A stretch of DNA of 64,000 nt from Mycobacterium sp. 1164985.4 (GTDB lineage Bacteria; Actinomycetota; Actinomycetes; Mycobacteriales; Mycobacteriaceae). A model generated the notes under the pieces. It was not told where the DNA came from. It did not search any database and saw nothing but the letters and a program-made list of their open reading frames with translations. Both the position numbers and the translations under genes were made by a program. Below, in pieces: positions 15,726 through 26,645 of this stretch (positions are counted from its first letter, which is position 1; each line of letters begins with the position of its first letter). The stretch is taken from NCBI RefSeq assembly GCF_001668575.1, contig NZ_LZMD01000011.1, positions 1 through 64,000 on the forward strand. The letters run 5' to 3'.

Positions 15726-16999
15726 TTACGGCAACTCTCCACCGGCCTCGGGCCCGATTGCGCGCGCCGGCGTGTGCTCGGCGGGCCGGCCCCGGGTCTC
15801 GGGCGCGAAGACCCAAATGAGCGCCGCGACCGCCAGGATCACCCCGCTGACCAGGAACGCCCATTCGAACGACGCACGCTCGGCGATCTGCCCCACCACC
15901 AGCGATCCGATGATCGAACCCAGGTCCGCCATCATCTGAAAGGTCGCGACGGCGGTCCCACCGCGCGCCTTATTCCCGACGATGTCGGCCACCGCCGCCT
16001 GCTGCGGTGAGACGAAGACACCGGTCGCCGCACCGGTCACATACGCCGCGACGAGAAAGATCGGCAACGACGTCGTGTAGCCGACCAGGATCGTCGACGC
16101 CGCCGACACGGTGAGCCCGACGATCAGCAACTTGCGGCGGCCGATCCGGTCGGACAGATAACCGCTCGGAATGACCACGGACACGTTGCCGATCGCGAAC
16201 GTCGCCAGCGCCAGCCCGGCCGCTCCCGCGCTGTAGCCGAGCCCCTCCACCACGAAGAGCGGCACCAGCGCGATCCTCAGCCCAAACGCCGCCCACCCCG
16301 TGCTGAAGTTCGAGAACAACGCCGCGCGATACGCCCGGTGGCGCAGCACCTGCTTCACCGACACCGCCGCGTCCACCGTCTCCGAAGGCGCCGCGAGGGT
16401 GCTCCCCCGCAGGCTGACGGAAACGACACCCGCAGCAACCATCAGCGCCGCCCCATAGATCACGAACGGCGCCGCCAGGCCGAGACCAGCCGTGAGGCTG
16501 CCCAGCACCGGGCCCCCGACCGAACCGACCAGGAACCCGGTCGAGAACATGCCCGCCACCCTGCCGCGCGCGTTCTCCGGCGAGATCCGGATCATCAATC
16601 CCAGCGACGACACCGTGAACATCGCCGACCCCAGCCCGCCCAGCGAGCGAAACACCAGCAGCTGCCAGTACGTCTGCGCGAACGCGCACGCACCGGTCGA
16701 CAATGCCACGATGATCAACCCGCTGATGTACACCCGGCGCTCCCCCAGCCGCTGCACCAGCAGCCCGGCCGGCGGCGCGGCGATCAGGCGCATCAACGCG
16801 AACGCCGTGATGACAAACGTCGCCGCGCTGATGCTCACCCCGAAGTGACGCGCGTACTGGGGCAGCACGGGTGCCACCACGCCATAACCCAGCGCCACCA
16901 CGACATTCGCGCCGACCAGCAGCCAGACCTCGCGCGGCAGCTTCGGCTGGGTCACCGCCCGATCGGTCCCCCTCGGACAGTCGCCCTCCGGTTCAGAGC

Positions 17000-17003
<4 letters not shown>
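15726..17003 (-). CDS. Major facilitator superfamily transporter
   Basis: This 425-residue protein shows about 12 hydrophobic segments. After helix 2 comes a short loop with a conserved Gly/Arg pattern ([15 protein letters not shown]), the MFS motif A region, and its counterpart recurs in the second half ([13 protein letters not shown]). It probably exports drugs or metabolites by proton antiport. The GTG start at 17003 overlaps the pgm stop as GTGA, so it is translated after phosphoglucomutase. The C-terminus is Pro/Glu-rich. The substrate is unknown. Confidence 0.88.
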
Positions 17004-18646
<1,643 letters not shown>

Positions 18647-18705
18647 GCACCCGATTCTGCTCCTTGCGGTCATGCGACGCGTGTCGGTACCGCCATACTT
18701 TGGCT

Positions 18706-19104
18706 GTGCTTGGATACGACGGCCGCGAAATGCTCGCCGTCTTCGTGGGCGGTGCGCTGGGAACCCTCGCCCGCGCGGCGGTCGAGACACTGTTGGCTCC
18801 CGAACCCGGGCAGTGGCCGTGGCCGACGTTCGGCGTGAACATCGTCGGCGCATTCCTGCTCGGCTACTTCACCACTCGACTGCTCGAGCGGCTTCCACTG
18901 TCGAGCTACCGTCGGCCGATGCTCGGCACCGGGCTGTGCGGCGGATTGACCACGTTCTCCACCATGCAGGTCGAGATCGTCAGGATGCTCGAGCACCGCA
19001 ACTACGGCCTGGCGGCCGGATACTTGACCGCCAGCGTCATCGCGGGCCTGATCGCCGTGTACACCGCGACGGCGTTGGTGCGACGGGTTCGGGTGCGCGG
19101 ATGA
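18706..19104 (+). CDS. crcB: Fluoride channel CrcB/Fluc, first subunit
   Basis: The 132-residue protein has four transmembrane helices and forms, with a second Fluc polypeptide, a dual-topology fluoride exit channel. The TM3 break and sodium/fluoride-binding segment is present as [17 protein letters not shown], with the essential Phe and polar track, and an N-terminal GGALGTLAR motif. A GTG at 18706 fits the family N-terminus better than the upstream ATG at 18664. No ribosome binding site is seen, so the message may be leaderless. It overlaps the next crcB as ATGA. Confidence 0.92.
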   Translation: MLGYDGREMLAVFVGGALGTLARAAVETLLAPEPGQWPWPTFGVNIVGAFLLGYFTTRLLERLPLSSYRRPMLGTGLCGGLTTFSTMQVEIVRMLEHRNYGLAAGYLTASVIAGLIAVYTATALVRRVRVRG

Positions 19105-19466
19105 CCATCGCGGTGTGGGCGGGCGTCGTCGTGCTGGGCGGTGTGGGCGCCGTGTTGCGGTTCATCGTCGACCGCACCGTGTCGGCACGGGTGGGCGGCG
19201 TGTTCCCGTACGGCACGCTGGTGGTCAACGTGAGCGGTGCGGTGATCCTGGGCCTGCTGTCCGGCCTCGCCCTCAGCCCTCATCTCGCGCTGCTGTTCGG
19301 CACGGCACTGATCGGCTCGTATACGACGTTCTCCACCTGGATGCTGGAGACCCAGCGCATTGGCGAAGAGCGCCAGGGCCTGCCCGCGGCGGCCAACATC
19401 GTCGTCAGCGTGGCGCTCGGCGTCGCGGCGGCGGCCTTCGGCATCTGGTGCGGGGGGAACCTGTGA
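19101..19466 (+). CDS. crcB: Fluoride channel CrcB/Fluc, second subunit
   Basis: The 121-residue protein has four helices and the Fluc signature [17 protein letters not shown] plus [13 protein letters not shown] at the N-terminus. It differs enough from its neighbour to suggest a heterodimeric pair with fixed opposite topology, as known for paired crcB genes in Actinobacteria and Firmicutes. The start overlaps the crcB1 stop (ATGA) and its own stop overlaps the DUF190 start (GTGA). All three proteins are therefore probably made in fixed proportion. Confidence 0.92.
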   Translation: MTIAVWAGVVVLGGVGAVLRFIVDRTVSARVGGVFPYGTLVVNVSGAVILGLLSGLALSPHLALLFGTALIGSYTTFSTWMLETQRIGEERQGLPAAANIVVSVALGVAAAAFGIWCGGNL

Positions 19467-20524
19467 GCGTCGACTACCTCAAGCTGACCACCTATTTCGG
19501 CGAGCGGCAACGCGTCGAGGAATGCTTCCTCGCCGACGCGCTGCTGGACCTCTACACCGATGCCGGCCTGGCGACCAGCGCCGTGCTGCGCGGCATCGCC
19601 GGGTTCGGACCGCGTCACCAGGTGCGCACCGACCGGACGCTGAGCATGTCCGAGGACCCGCCCATCGCGGTCGCGGCCGTGGACGTCACCGACAAAGTCG
19701 CCCCGCTCGCCGACCGGGTGGCGGCGATGATGCATCGCGGCCTCATCACCCTGGAACGGGCTGGGCTCACCGGTGGCGCCGACGCCGCGGCGCTACCGGA
19801 GACCACGAAGCTGACCGTCTACGTCGGCCGCCAAAACCGCATCGGCGGCCGACCCGCGCACCAAGCGATCTGCGACACCCTGCACGAGCTCGGATTCTTC
19901 GGAGCCGTGGTCTTTCTCGGCGTGGACGGCACCTGCCACGGCGTGCGTAAGCGGGCCCGGTTCTTCAGCAGGAACGTCGACGTGCCCGAGATGATCATCG
20001 CCACGGGCGAGGCGGCGCAGGCGCAACAAGCGATCGAATACCTCGAACGTGAGTTGCCCGCTCCCCTCTACACGGTCGAGCGCGTCCAGGTGTGCAAGCG
20101 CGGCGGCCGGCTGCTCGGCCGCCCACCCGCGCTACCGCAGACCGACACAGCCGGGTGTCCGCTGTGGCAGAAGCTGATGACCTACACATCGGAGGCGACC
20201 CTGCACGATCGCGTGCCCATCCACCGCGCCCTCGTGCGCCGGCTCCACGAGGTGGAGGCGAGCAGCGGAGCGACGGTGCTCCGCGGCATCTGGGGATTCC
20301 GCGGCCGGCAGAAGCCGCACGGCGACCGGCTGATCCAGGCCGCCCGGCAGGTGCCGGTCACAACCATCGTCGTCGACAGCCCCGCCAGAATCGCGGCCGC
20401 TTTCGACATCGTCGACGAGCTGACCACCGAAGACGGGTTGGTCACCAGTGAATTGGTGCCGGCGCTGGTGGCAATCGACGGCGGCGAGCGGCGCGGGCGC
20501 CTACAACTGGCCCGCTACCCCTGA
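19463..20524 (+). CDS. DUF190 protein, two-domain, coupled to fluoride channels
   Basis: The 353-residue protein carries a duplicated DUF190 domain. The first half reads KLTTYFGERQRVEECFLADALLDLY with GIAGFGPRHQ and EDPPIAVAAVD. The second half (from about residue 235) repeats the pattern as KLMTYTSEATLHDRVP, GIWGFRGRQKPHGD and VPVTTIVVDSP. DUF190 proteins resemble PII-type signalling folds and often lie beside crcB genes; their role in fluoride export is not established. The GTG start overlaps the preceding stop, placing it firmly in the fluoride operon. Confidence 0.85.
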   Translation: MSVDYLKLTTYFGERQRVEECFLADALLDLYTDAGLATSAVLRGIAGFGPRHQVRTDRTLSMSEDPPIAVAAVDVTDKVAPLADRVAAMMHRGLITLERAGLTGGADAAALPETTKLTVYVGRQNRIGGRPAHQAICDTLHELGFFGAVVFLGVDGTCHGVRKRARFFSRNVDVPEMIIATGEAAQAQQAIEYLERELPAPLYTVERVQVCKRGGRLLGRPPALPQTDTAGCPLWQKLMTYTSEATLHDRVPIHRALVRRLHEVEASSGATVLRGIWGFRGRQKPHGDRLIQAARQVPVTTIVVDSPARIAAAFDIVDELTTEDGLVTSELVPALVAIDGGERRGRLQLARYP

Positions 20525-20534
20525 TCCACGCTGG

Positions 20535-20552
20535 GGTAAGCCTAGCCTTACC
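20535..20552. promoter_or_regulatory. IdeR (iron) box upstream of mbtL
   Basis: GGTAAGCCTAGCCTTACC is a symmetric element. Its first 13 bases fit the IdeR consensus GGTWAGSCTWACC with one mismatch, and a second overlapping site can be read on the other strand. It lies 28 bases before the mbtL start. It implies iron-loaded IdeR represses the mycobactin acyl-chain genes. Confidence 0.75.
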
Positions 20553-20579
20553 TGATTCGACGTAGTACCGTCGCTCGCC

Positions 20580-20849
20580 GTGAATCCGTCTACTCCAGAA
20601 GCCGTGAGCGTCGCCCTCGCCGAGATCCTGCGCGACGATATGAACGTCGACGTCCGACGAGTCACCCGCGATTCCCGCTTGATCGACGACGTGGGTCTCG
20701 ACTCGGTCGCCTTCGCCGTGGGGATGGTCGCGATCGAGGATCGGCTGGGCGTTGCGCTGAGCGAAGAGGACCTCCTGAGCTGCGACACCGTCGGCGATCT
20801 GGAAGCTGCCATTCTGGCCAAAACGGCTGCGACACCCACGAACTCGTGA
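20580..20849 (+). CDS. mbtL: Mycobactin acyl carrier protein MbtL
   Basis: This 89-residue acyl carrier protein has the phosphopantetheine serine in DDVGLDSVAFAVGMVAIEDR. It carries the fatty acyl chain that is desaturated and transferred to the mycobactin lysine. The GTG start at 20580 lies just below an IdeR box. The stop overlaps the mbtM start (GTGA). Identity rests on the ordered neighbours MbtM, MbtN and MbtK as well as on the ACP signature. Confidence 0.9.
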   Translation: MNPSTPEAVSVALAEILRDDMNVDVRRVTRDSRLIDDVGLDSVAFAVGMVAIEDRLGVALSEEDLLSCDTVGDLEAAILAKTAATPTNS

Positions 20850-22426
20850 CCGAGCTGGCCGCAGCCCTGTCGTCGGCGATGTCGGAGACCTCGACCAGTC
20901 TGCACGTCCTCGACGCCGAATCCGGCCAGTGGACGCAACATCCGTGGTCCGAGGTCCACGCGCGGGCCGAGAACATGGCCGAGCGAATCACCGACGATCA
21001 GGCCACCGGCGTCGGCCTCATCGGCGATCCCACGGTCGAGTTCATCGCTGCAATCCCCGGAGCGTTCTTCGCCGGCGCCGGCCTGTCGATCCTGCCCGGG
21101 CCTATCCGGCGCGCAGACCCCGAACAGTGGGCGCAGACCACGCTGGACCGGTTCCGCTCGATCGGAGTCACGACCGTGTTCAGCCACGGCACCGAACTGG
21201 CGCTGCTGCGCAAGCATTCCGACACGATCGCCGTTCACGACCTTTCCGAGGTCGCGCACCCACGCCGCTCCACGACGTTCCGCGGCCCGGCCACCGCCGA
21301 CGTCGCAATCCTGCAGGGCACCGCGGGGTCGACGGGAACGCCTCGCACCGCGCAGATTTCACCGGCGGCCTCGCTGGCCAACCTGCGCGGATTGATCGAG
21401 CGGGTCAACGTCAACGAGAAGTCCCGGCTGCACAGCTGGCTGCCGATCTACCATGACATGGGTCTGGCCTTCCTTCTGACGGCCACGCTCGGGGGCGCGG
21501 ATCTGTGGCAGGCCCCCACGTCGGCGTTCGCCGCGTCCCCGTTCAACTGGCTCAAGTGGCTCATAGAGAGCAAGGCCACGATGACCGCGGCGCCGAACAT
21601 GGCGTTCAACCTGATCGGCAAGTACGCGAGCAACCTGAAGGGCTTGGATCTCAGCCACCTCGGTTTCACCCTCAACGGTGGAGAGCCGGTCGACTGCGCA
21701 GGCTACCAACGCTTCTCCGAAGGAATGGCCCGGTTCGGGTTCAACCCCAATTCCCTGGCCCCATCCTATGGGCTGGCCGAATCCACCTGTGCGGTCAGTG
21801 TTCCCGTGCCGTTCACAGGGCTGCGCGTCGATGATGTGCAGGTGATCACCGAGGGCAGCGAGACCAACCGCCGCTTCGCCGTCCTCGGCCACGCGATCCC
21901 GGGTATGGAGATCCGGATCAACGCCGAGGCGGAACACACCACCGAGGTGACCGGTCGCGAGGTCGGTGAGGTCGAGGTCCGCGGCACCTCGCTGATGAAC
22001 GGGTACGTCGGCGAGGCCCCGATCGACCGCAACGCGCGGCTGCCCACCGGTGATCTCGGCTATCTCACCGACGACGGTCTTGTGGTCTGCGGCCGCGCGA
22101 AGGAACTCATCACCGTCGCGGGCCGCAACGTCTTCCCCAACGAGATCGAGCGCGTCGCAGGCGAAATCGACGGAGTCCGCGACGGCTGCGTCGTCGCCGT
22201 CGGAACGGGAGAGACATCGGCACGCCCCGGCCTCGTGATCGCCGCGGAGTTCAAAGGCCACGACGAGCCCGCTGCCCGCAGCGAGATTGTGTCGCGTGTG
22301 GCGTCGCACTGCGGCGTGGTGCCCGCCGACGTGGTGTTCCTCAAACCCGGTGCGCTGCCCCGCACTTCGTCGGGCAAGCTGCGCCGCCTCGAAGTCAAGC
22401 GCACCCTGGAGGGAGCCAGCCGATGA
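20846..22426 (+). CDS. mbtM: Fatty acyl-AMP ligase MbtM (FadD33-type)
   Basis: The enzyme adenylates a long-chain fatty acid and loads it onto the ACP MbtL. The 526-residue protein shows the adenylate-forming P-loop variant [12 protein letters not shown], the [12 protein letters not shown] motif usual in acyl-AMP ligases, PSYGLAEST, the ATP-binding TGDLGYL, and the C-terminal [20 protein letters not shown] and SSGKLRR with the catalytic Lys. It is translationally coupled on both sides (GTGA with mbtL, ATGA with mbtN). Confidence 0.93.
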   Translation: MTELAAALSSAMSETSTSLHVLDAESGQWTQHPWSEVHARAENMAERITDDQATGVGLIGDPTVEFIAAIPGAFFAGAGLSILPGPIRRADPEQWAQTTLDRFRSIGVTTVFSHGTELALLRKHSDTIAVHDLSEVAHPRRSTTFRGPATADVAILQGTAGSTGTPRTAQISPAASLANLRGLIERVNVNEKSRLHSWLPIYHDMGLAFLLTATLGGADLWQAPTSAFAASPFNWLKWLIESKATMTAAPNMAFNLIGKYASNLKGLDLSHLGFTLNGGEPVDCAGYQRFSEGMARFGFNPNSLAPSYGLAESTCAVSVPVPFTGLRVDDVQVITEGSETNRRFAVLGHAIPGMEIRINAEAEHTTEVTGREVGEVEVRGTSLMNGYVGEAPIDRNARLPTGDLGYLTDDGLVVCGRAKELITVAGRNVFPNEIERVAGEIDGVRDGCVVAVGTGETSARPGLVIAAEFKGHDEPAARSEIVSRVASHCGVVPADVVFLKPGALPRTSSGKLRRLEVKRTLEGASR

Positions 22427-23598
22427 CGGCCACCGCCGAAGCGCCCGACGCACCGCCGCTCGAGGACTATCGCGACCTGCTCGAGAGGGTGTTCGACGAC
22501 CGGATCACCGCGTGGACCGCGGAAGCCGAGGAGACAGAGCGGTTCCCGCGCAAAATCATCGAGTATCTCGGTGAGTCCGGTGTCTTCGCCGCCAAGTGGC
22601 CGCCCGGACAACAGCACCCCGACGTCGCCAAGGTGATCGAGCTGGCCCGCAAGCTCGGCCGGCTGGGCTCGGCAGGCATCGGGGTCGGGGTGGGTCTGCA
22701 CGACTCGGCGATCGCGATCCTGCGCCGGTTCGGCAAGTCGGAATACCTAGAGGAGATCGCAGAGCACGCGATCCGGGGCGAGGCCGTGCTCTGCATCGGC
22801 GCATCCGAGCAGTCCGGCGGATCCGACCTGCAGATCGTCGGTACCGAAGTCCGTTCTGCGCGCGATGGTTTCGAGGTCGCGGGCGTCAAGAAGTTCGTCT
22901 CGCTGTCCCCCATCGCCGACCACATCATGTGCGTGGCCCGCAGCGTCGACCACGATCCGAACAGCAAGCACGGCAGCGTCGTCGTCATCGCGGTTCCGCT
23001 TGCGCAGTGTGAGATCCAGGCGCCCTATCGCAAGGTCGGCGCCGGCCCTCTCGACACCGCCGCCGTGCACATCGACACGTGGGTGCCCGCCGACGCACTG
23101 GTGGCGCGCGCGGGCATCGGCCTGGCCGCCATCTCCTGGGGGTTGGCGCAGGAACGCATGTCGGTGGCGGGCCTGGTGTCCACCTCGGCGCAGCGCGTGC
23201 TTGGAATCACCCAGGCGCGCATGATGGTTCGCCGCCAGTTCGGCAGCACGCTGTGGGAACATCAGGCGCTGCGGCTGCGGATGGCCAACCTGCAGGCACG
23301 CGTCGACATGCTCCGGTATGCGCTGGACGGCATCGCCGCGACCGGCAAGCTCGACCTGCGCACCGCCGCCGCGATGAAGGCCAACGCCGCCCGACTCGGC
23401 GAAGAGGTGATGAACGAATGCATGCACCTCTTCGGCGGCTCCGGTTATCTCGTCGACGAGACTCCGCTCGGAAGATGGTGGCGTGACATGAAACTGGCCC
23501 GCGTTGGTGGAGGCACCGACGAGGTGCTGTGGGAACTGGTGGCTGCCGGCATGAAGCCCGACCACGACGGTTACGCGGAGTTCAACCAGCTGCCCTGA
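22423..23598 (+). CDS. mbtN: Acyl-ACP dehydrogenase MbtN (FadE14-type)
   Basis: This 391-residue flavoprotein of the acyl-CoA dehydrogenase fold introduces the cis double bond in the mycobactin acyl chain while it is on MbtL. Seen: [13 protein letters not shown] in the FAD/substrate loop, [19 protein letters not shown] in the central helices, [13 protein letters not shown], and [16 protein letters not shown] at the C-terminus. The start overlaps the mbtM stop. It is convergent with mbtK, with only three bases between the stops. Confidence 0.93.
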   Translation: MTATAEAPDAPPLEDYRDLLERVFDDRITAWTAEAEETERFPRKIIEYLGESGVFAAKWPPGQQHPDVAKVIELARKLGRLGSAGIGVGVGLHDSAIAILRRFGKSEYLEEIAEHAIRGEAVLCIGASEQSGGSDLQIVGTEVRSARDGFEVAGVKKFVSLSPIADHIMCVARSVDHDPNSKHGSVVVIAVPLAQCEIQAPYRKVGAGPLDTAAVHIDTWVPADALVARAGIGLAAISWGLAQERMSVAGLVSTSAQRVLGITQARMMVRRQFGSTLWEHQALRLRMANLQARVDMLRYALDGIAATGKLDLRTAAAMKANAARLGEEVMNECMHLFGGSGYLVDETPLGRWWRDMKLARVGGGTDEVLWELVAAGMKPDHDGYAEFNQLP

Positions 23599-23601
23599 GC
23601 G

Positions 23602-24228
23602 CTACGGGGCGTCGAGGGCGGGTGTGCGCGGCAGCGCGTACAACGCCATGCGCCGGTTCGACATGTCGTGCTCGCCGAGGAAGACACAACCGGCGTGTTC
23701 GCAGACATCGCGCGCGCCCTTGTTCCGGTGGTCCGGGTCGAACATGATCCGACGGCACTGCGGATCGAGATCGAAAATATTGGCGGTCAAGCGCGGCAAC
23801 AGTATTGGCGCGATGCCGCGGTTGACGAATCGCAGCTCGGCGATCGCCGCGTGCATTCCGATGTCGTGAGGGTCCGCGTCGTACCGCGGCGCGATCGAAT
23901 CCTTGGCGGCCCGGTACAGCTCGATGTAGACGAACGGCTGGCCCCGGAAGAAACCGACGAACGGCCGGGAGTATTCACCCGCCAGCTGGGCGCTCAGATA
24001 TCGGTGCCACCGTTGCGGTGGCCAGTCGTACTCCCACGCCTGGACCAGGTGAGGGCGGCTCATCCATTCCGACACCATCTCCGCGTCCGTGTCGGGGTCG
24101 GCCAGCCGGATGAGATACGGCTCGGCGAGGACCGGCGTGGGCGGTGCCGCGACCTCACGCACCGCATCGGTAATGTCCGTCAGCTCCCGCGGAAGTACAG
24201 GCGAGGGTGCATCGTCGATCTCGGTCAT
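23602..24228 (-). CDS. mbtK: Mycobactin lysine N6-acyltransferase MbtK
   Basis: This GNAT-family acyltransferase would transfer the long acyl chain to the epsilon-nitrogen of (hydroxy)lysine in mycobactin. The 208-residue protein has an IucB/siderophore acyltransferase layout, with His in [17 protein letters not shown] and Asp in [18 protein letters not shown] as likely catalytic residues, [19 protein letters not shown] for acyl-donor binding and [15 protein letters not shown] at the end. Its start follows an IdeR-like box at 24257-24269. It faces mbtLMN, reproducing the mbt-2 locus of mycobacteria. Confidence 0.93.
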   Translation of the reverse strand: MTEIDDAPSPVLPRELTDITDAVREVAAPPTPVLAEPYLIRLADPDTDAEMVSEWMSRPHLVQAWEYDWPPQRWHRYLSAQLAGEYSRPFVGFFRGQPFVYIELYRAAKDSIAPRYDADPHDIGMHAAIAELRFVNRGIAPILLPRLTANIFDLDPQCRRIMFDPDHRNKGARDVCEHAGCVFLGEHDMSNRRMALYALPRTPALDAP

Positions 24229-24256
24229 CGCCCGCCGAGCCTACCGGACCGACGAA

Positions 24257-24269
24257 GGCAAGACTTACC
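24257..24269 (-). promoter_or_regulatory. IdeR-like box upstream of mbtK
   Basis: On the minus strand GGTAAGTCTTGCC matches 11 of 13 positions of the IdeR consensus, and flanking AA/TT extends the symmetry. It lies about 30 bases upstream of the mbtK ATG. It is weaker than the mbtL box, but position and shared function support it. Confidence 0.55.
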
Positions 24270-24293
24270 TTCCTCCCCCGCCGCTGGTGCCCG

Positions 24294-24989
24294 TCATGCG
24301 AACAGGTCGTCGAGCGCCTTGTGTTCGAGGTCGGCCCACCGCTGCACCTTGCGTCGGACCTCGGCGACCGCCTCCTCGTCGAGATGCCGGGCTCCGTCAG
24401 GTGTGATCCGGCAGATGTCCATCGGTGCACCGACGCTGGGCGAGGACGCGTCCAGCGCGTCGAGCACCCGCAGCGCGGCCACCACGCCGTAGTCGACGCT
24501 GCGTTCGGTCATCCCGAAGTGCGCGAGCAGCGCGTGGGCCTGCTGGGCCATCGGCGATCCGCTGCCCACAGCGTGGAAGCCGATCTCCTCGTAGTGGCCG
24601 ATGAGGCCATGCGGATCGATGTCGACGATGAACGGCTTCTCGTTCGCATAGCCGGCCGCCAGTACGTAGGTCGCCGGTGTGGCGCCCGGCTTGCCTGCGG
24701 GCACATCCTCGATGAAGTTCTCGTAGTGACGCTTGAGCACCGGCAGGACGCGGCCCTGCAGCGCGTGGCCGATGTCGGGAGCCTCCACGATCGCGTCCGG
24801 TTCGTTGTCGAAGATCTGCTCGAGGTCGTAGAGCACCGCACGCGAACCGCTGCCGCCCCATGCGGCGTGGTCGCCGAGGGGGTGCAGCTTCTGGGCCGGA
24901 TAGCTCAGGCCCCGCTCGGGATCGGTGATCTGCGAGTCGGAGGCCACCACGACCCCGTCGGCGCAACGAATGGCGAGAACGACGGTCAT
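24294..24989 (-). CDS. Proteasome beta-subunit-like Ntn hydrolase without propeptide
   Basis: The protein has 231 residues starting Met-Thr-Val-Val from the ATG at 24989. If Met is removed, Thr becomes residue 1, and counting from it Asp17 (DGVVVASD) and Lys33 (YPAQK) fall exactly at proteasome catalytic positions. The GSGSPMAQQAHALL segment matches the Ser-containing loop of beta subunits. Unlike PrcB it needs no propeptide cleavage, and it lies away from prcA, pup or mpa. It may form a self-compartmentalised hydrolase like Anbu or BPH; substrates are unknown. It stands alone between mbtK and DUF488. Confidence 0.82.
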   Translation of the reverse strand: MTVVLAIRCADGVVVASDSQITDPERGLSYPAQKLHPLGDHAAWGGSGSRAVLYDLEQIFDNEPDAIVEAPDIGHALQGRVLPVLKRHYENFIEDVPAGKPGATPATYVLAAGYANEKPFIVDIDPHGLIGHYEEIGFHAVGSGSPMAQQAHALLAHFGMTERSVDYGVVAALRVLDALDASSPSVGAPMDICRITPDGARHLDEEAVAEVRRKVQRWADLEHKALDDLFA

Positions 24990-25021
24990 CGCATGAGTTT
25001 CGGCAGCATGGGGCGATCGTC

Positions 25022-25390
25022 TCACGCCGGCCGCATCAGGAGGTCCCGAAGGACCTCGGCATTGCTCAGCTCGACGTCGCGGGTCGCGGTCACCAGCGTC
25101 ACAGGCCCTTGCGCCAGCAGGGCACGCAATTCGCCCAGCGCCTGCGCACCGGCTTCGGTCTCCAGTTCGGCGGTGTAGCGGGCGACGAACTCCTCGAACC
25201 GTTCGGGCTGGTGCGAATACCAGCGCCGCAGCTCGGTCGACGGCGCGACCGACGGCAGCCACCGGCCGATCCGCGGATCGTTCTTGCGGAAACCCCTCGG
25301 CCACAACCGGTCCACCAGAACCCGGACGCCGTCCCGGTCACCCGGCGGGTCGTAGACCCGCGCGACGTCAACACTTGGGCGGCCACCCAT
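25022..25390 (-). CDS. DUF488 family protein
   Basis: The 122-residue protein starts MGGRPSVDVARVYDP at the ATG at 25390. The family hallmarks are RVLVDRLWPRGFRK near residue 25, LPSVAPSTELRRWYSH in the middle and VTLVTATRDVELSNAEVL near the end. DUF488 is a conserved family of unknown function, sometimes with cysteine motifs that this short form lacks. A homologue (Rv3073c) lies near pgmA in M. tuberculosis, which supports an ancestral gene order here. Confidence 0.85.
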   Translation of the reverse strand: MGGRPSVDVARVYDPPGDRDGVRVLVDRLWPRGFRKNDPRIGRWLPSVAPSTELRRWYSHQPERFEEFVARYTAELETEAGAQALGELRALLAQGPVTLVTATRDVELSNAEVLRDLLMRPA

Positions 25391-25409
25391 GCGGTGAGAT
25401 GGTAGGGGA

Positions 25410-25604
25410 ATGCCGGTGGACCGAGTGGCAGATCTGCAGCGTTGGCAGGACTCGGGCGCTATTTGGGAGGTGCGGGCGCGACGGGAAGGCAGCGTGACCG
25501 TCGCGCTGCTGCGCTGCGACGGCGGCGAGGAAGTCGACGTCTTCACCTCCGAGGACCCCCGGCTGCTGGCGTTCATCGGCGAACGCCGCAGCAGCGAGGA
25601 CTGA
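25410..25604 (+). CDS. Small acidic protein, unknown function
   Basis: This 64-residue protein begins MPVDRVADLQRWQDSGAIWE and is divergent from DUF488 with a 19-bp gap. AGGGGA lies just before the ATG. It has regular beta-strand alternation (VALLRCDGGEEVDVF) and no signal or membrane segment. I do not recognise a named family; it looks like a real small gene from its start signal and position. Confidence 0.6.
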   Translation: MPVDRVADLQRWQDSGAIWEVRARREGSVTVALLRCDGGEEVDVFTSEDPRLLAFIGERRSSED

Positions 25605-25607
25605 GCC

Positions 25608-26144
25608 TCAACGCCGGCACGCACGGATGAGGTCGGCGAACGCGGCGGCCGCGGCGTCGACGCCGTCGAGGTCCTCCGTGGCGACGAGGTCCAGCAGCAG
25701 GCCGCGGGTCACGGCCAGGCCGAGCCGCATCATCGCGGGATCGTCCGCACCGGTCAGGTGGGCGAGCCAGTCCACGACCGCGCCGGGCAGCATCTGCGCG
25801 AACGGTTGCTCGCCCTGCGCGCCCCGCGCGTAGCACTCGAAGAACAGCCGCTCGAACGGGCGTAGGTCAGGTCGTCGCAGGTTCGCCCACATCGCCGTCA
25901 CGGCCTCGGCGGGATCCTCGGGGAGCTGCCGGGTGGTCGCCATCTGGCGTCGCTCCACCTCACCGACGATCGCCAGCAACAGTCCGTCGCGTGACCCGAA
26001 GTGATGCACCAACATGCGGTGGCTGGTGCCGACCGCGGCTGCCAGGCCACGGAGCGGGCGGTCGCCGATGCCGTTGCGTGAGACCTCCGCAACGAGGTCG
26101 TCCAGCAGTTCTTTGCGACGCTCGAGATCAGGTGGCCGGGCCAT
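25608..26144 (-). CDS. TetR-family regulator
   Basis: The 178-residue protein has an N-terminal HTH ending LVHHFGSRDGLLLAIVGEVE. Its ATG lies inside the 3' end of the SRPBCC gene (17-base overlap), so the two form an operon. It probably senses a hydrophobic compound and controls this pair. No palindrome is evident upstream of the SRPBCC gene. Confidence 0.82.
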   Translation of the reverse strand: MARPPDLERRKELLDDLVAEVSRNGIGDRPLRGLAAAVGTSHRMLVHHFGSRDGLLLAIVGEVERRQMATTRQLPEDPAEAVTAMWANLRRPDLRPFERLFFECYARGAQGEQPFAQMLPGAVVDWLAHLTGADDPAMMRLGLAVTRGLLLDLVATEDLDGVDAAAAAFADLIRACRR

Positions 26145-26574
26145 CGAGCCGGTGTAGATGCTCGCAGCGCGCCTTCAACCCCTCGGCCTCGAGGTCGAGG
26201 TAGCGCCTGGTCATCGACCGCATCAGCAGGCCGACGAGGGCTCCGACGGGCCCGCGTTGTTCGAGTGTCTGGTGGATGCGGGTCCGATGGTCTTCGACGG
26301 GCGTCACGTCGTGGCGAGCCACCGTGAGCCCGCCGGGCGAACGCTGCACCCAGGTCCACGACGCTCCCGGGGTCACCTCGGTAACCTCCCAGACCAGCTT
26401 CGGCATGCGCGGTTGCTTGATCTCGAATCGATTGCCCACCAACACTTCCCGGGCGTCGAGCGCCGTGATGCGAGTCACCGAGGCCGTCCACTCCGGCCAG
26501 CGCTCGACGTCACTGAACACGTCCCATACGGCAGCAGCCGGTGCGTCGATCTCGGCAGCACACTCGGTAATCAT
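26128..26574 (-). CDS. SRPBCC/START-like (polyketide cyclase-type) protein
   Basis: The 148-residue protein has the SRPBCC opening ITECAAEIDAPAAAVWDVFSDVERWPEWTASVTRI, which forms a helix-grip cavity for hydrophobic ligands. Later strands (GASWTWVQRSPGGLTVARHDV) and a long C-terminal helix complete the fold. It is co-transcribed with the TetR downstream. The precise ligand is unknown; a role in binding or modifying aromatic or lipid compounds is usual for the family. Confidence 0.85.
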   Translation of the reverse strand: MITECAAEIDAPAAAVWDVFSDVERWPEWTASVTRITALDAREVLVGNRFEIKQPRMPKLVWEVTEVTPGASWTWVQRSPGGLTVARHDVTPVEDHRTRIHQTLEQRGPVGALVGLLMRSMTRRYLDLEAEGLKARCEHLHRLDGPAT

Positions 26575-26645
26575 GTACCAAATGGTACATCCATGCCGTC
26601 GCCGAGAGAAGGGCTAAACCGCGTGTGCGGCAAGATTGCCTGGAC

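Noticed and set aside
18647..18705. Fluoride riboswitch upstream of crcB
   Set aside because: Only about 60 bases separate pgm and crcB and no crcB-motif core could be recognised.
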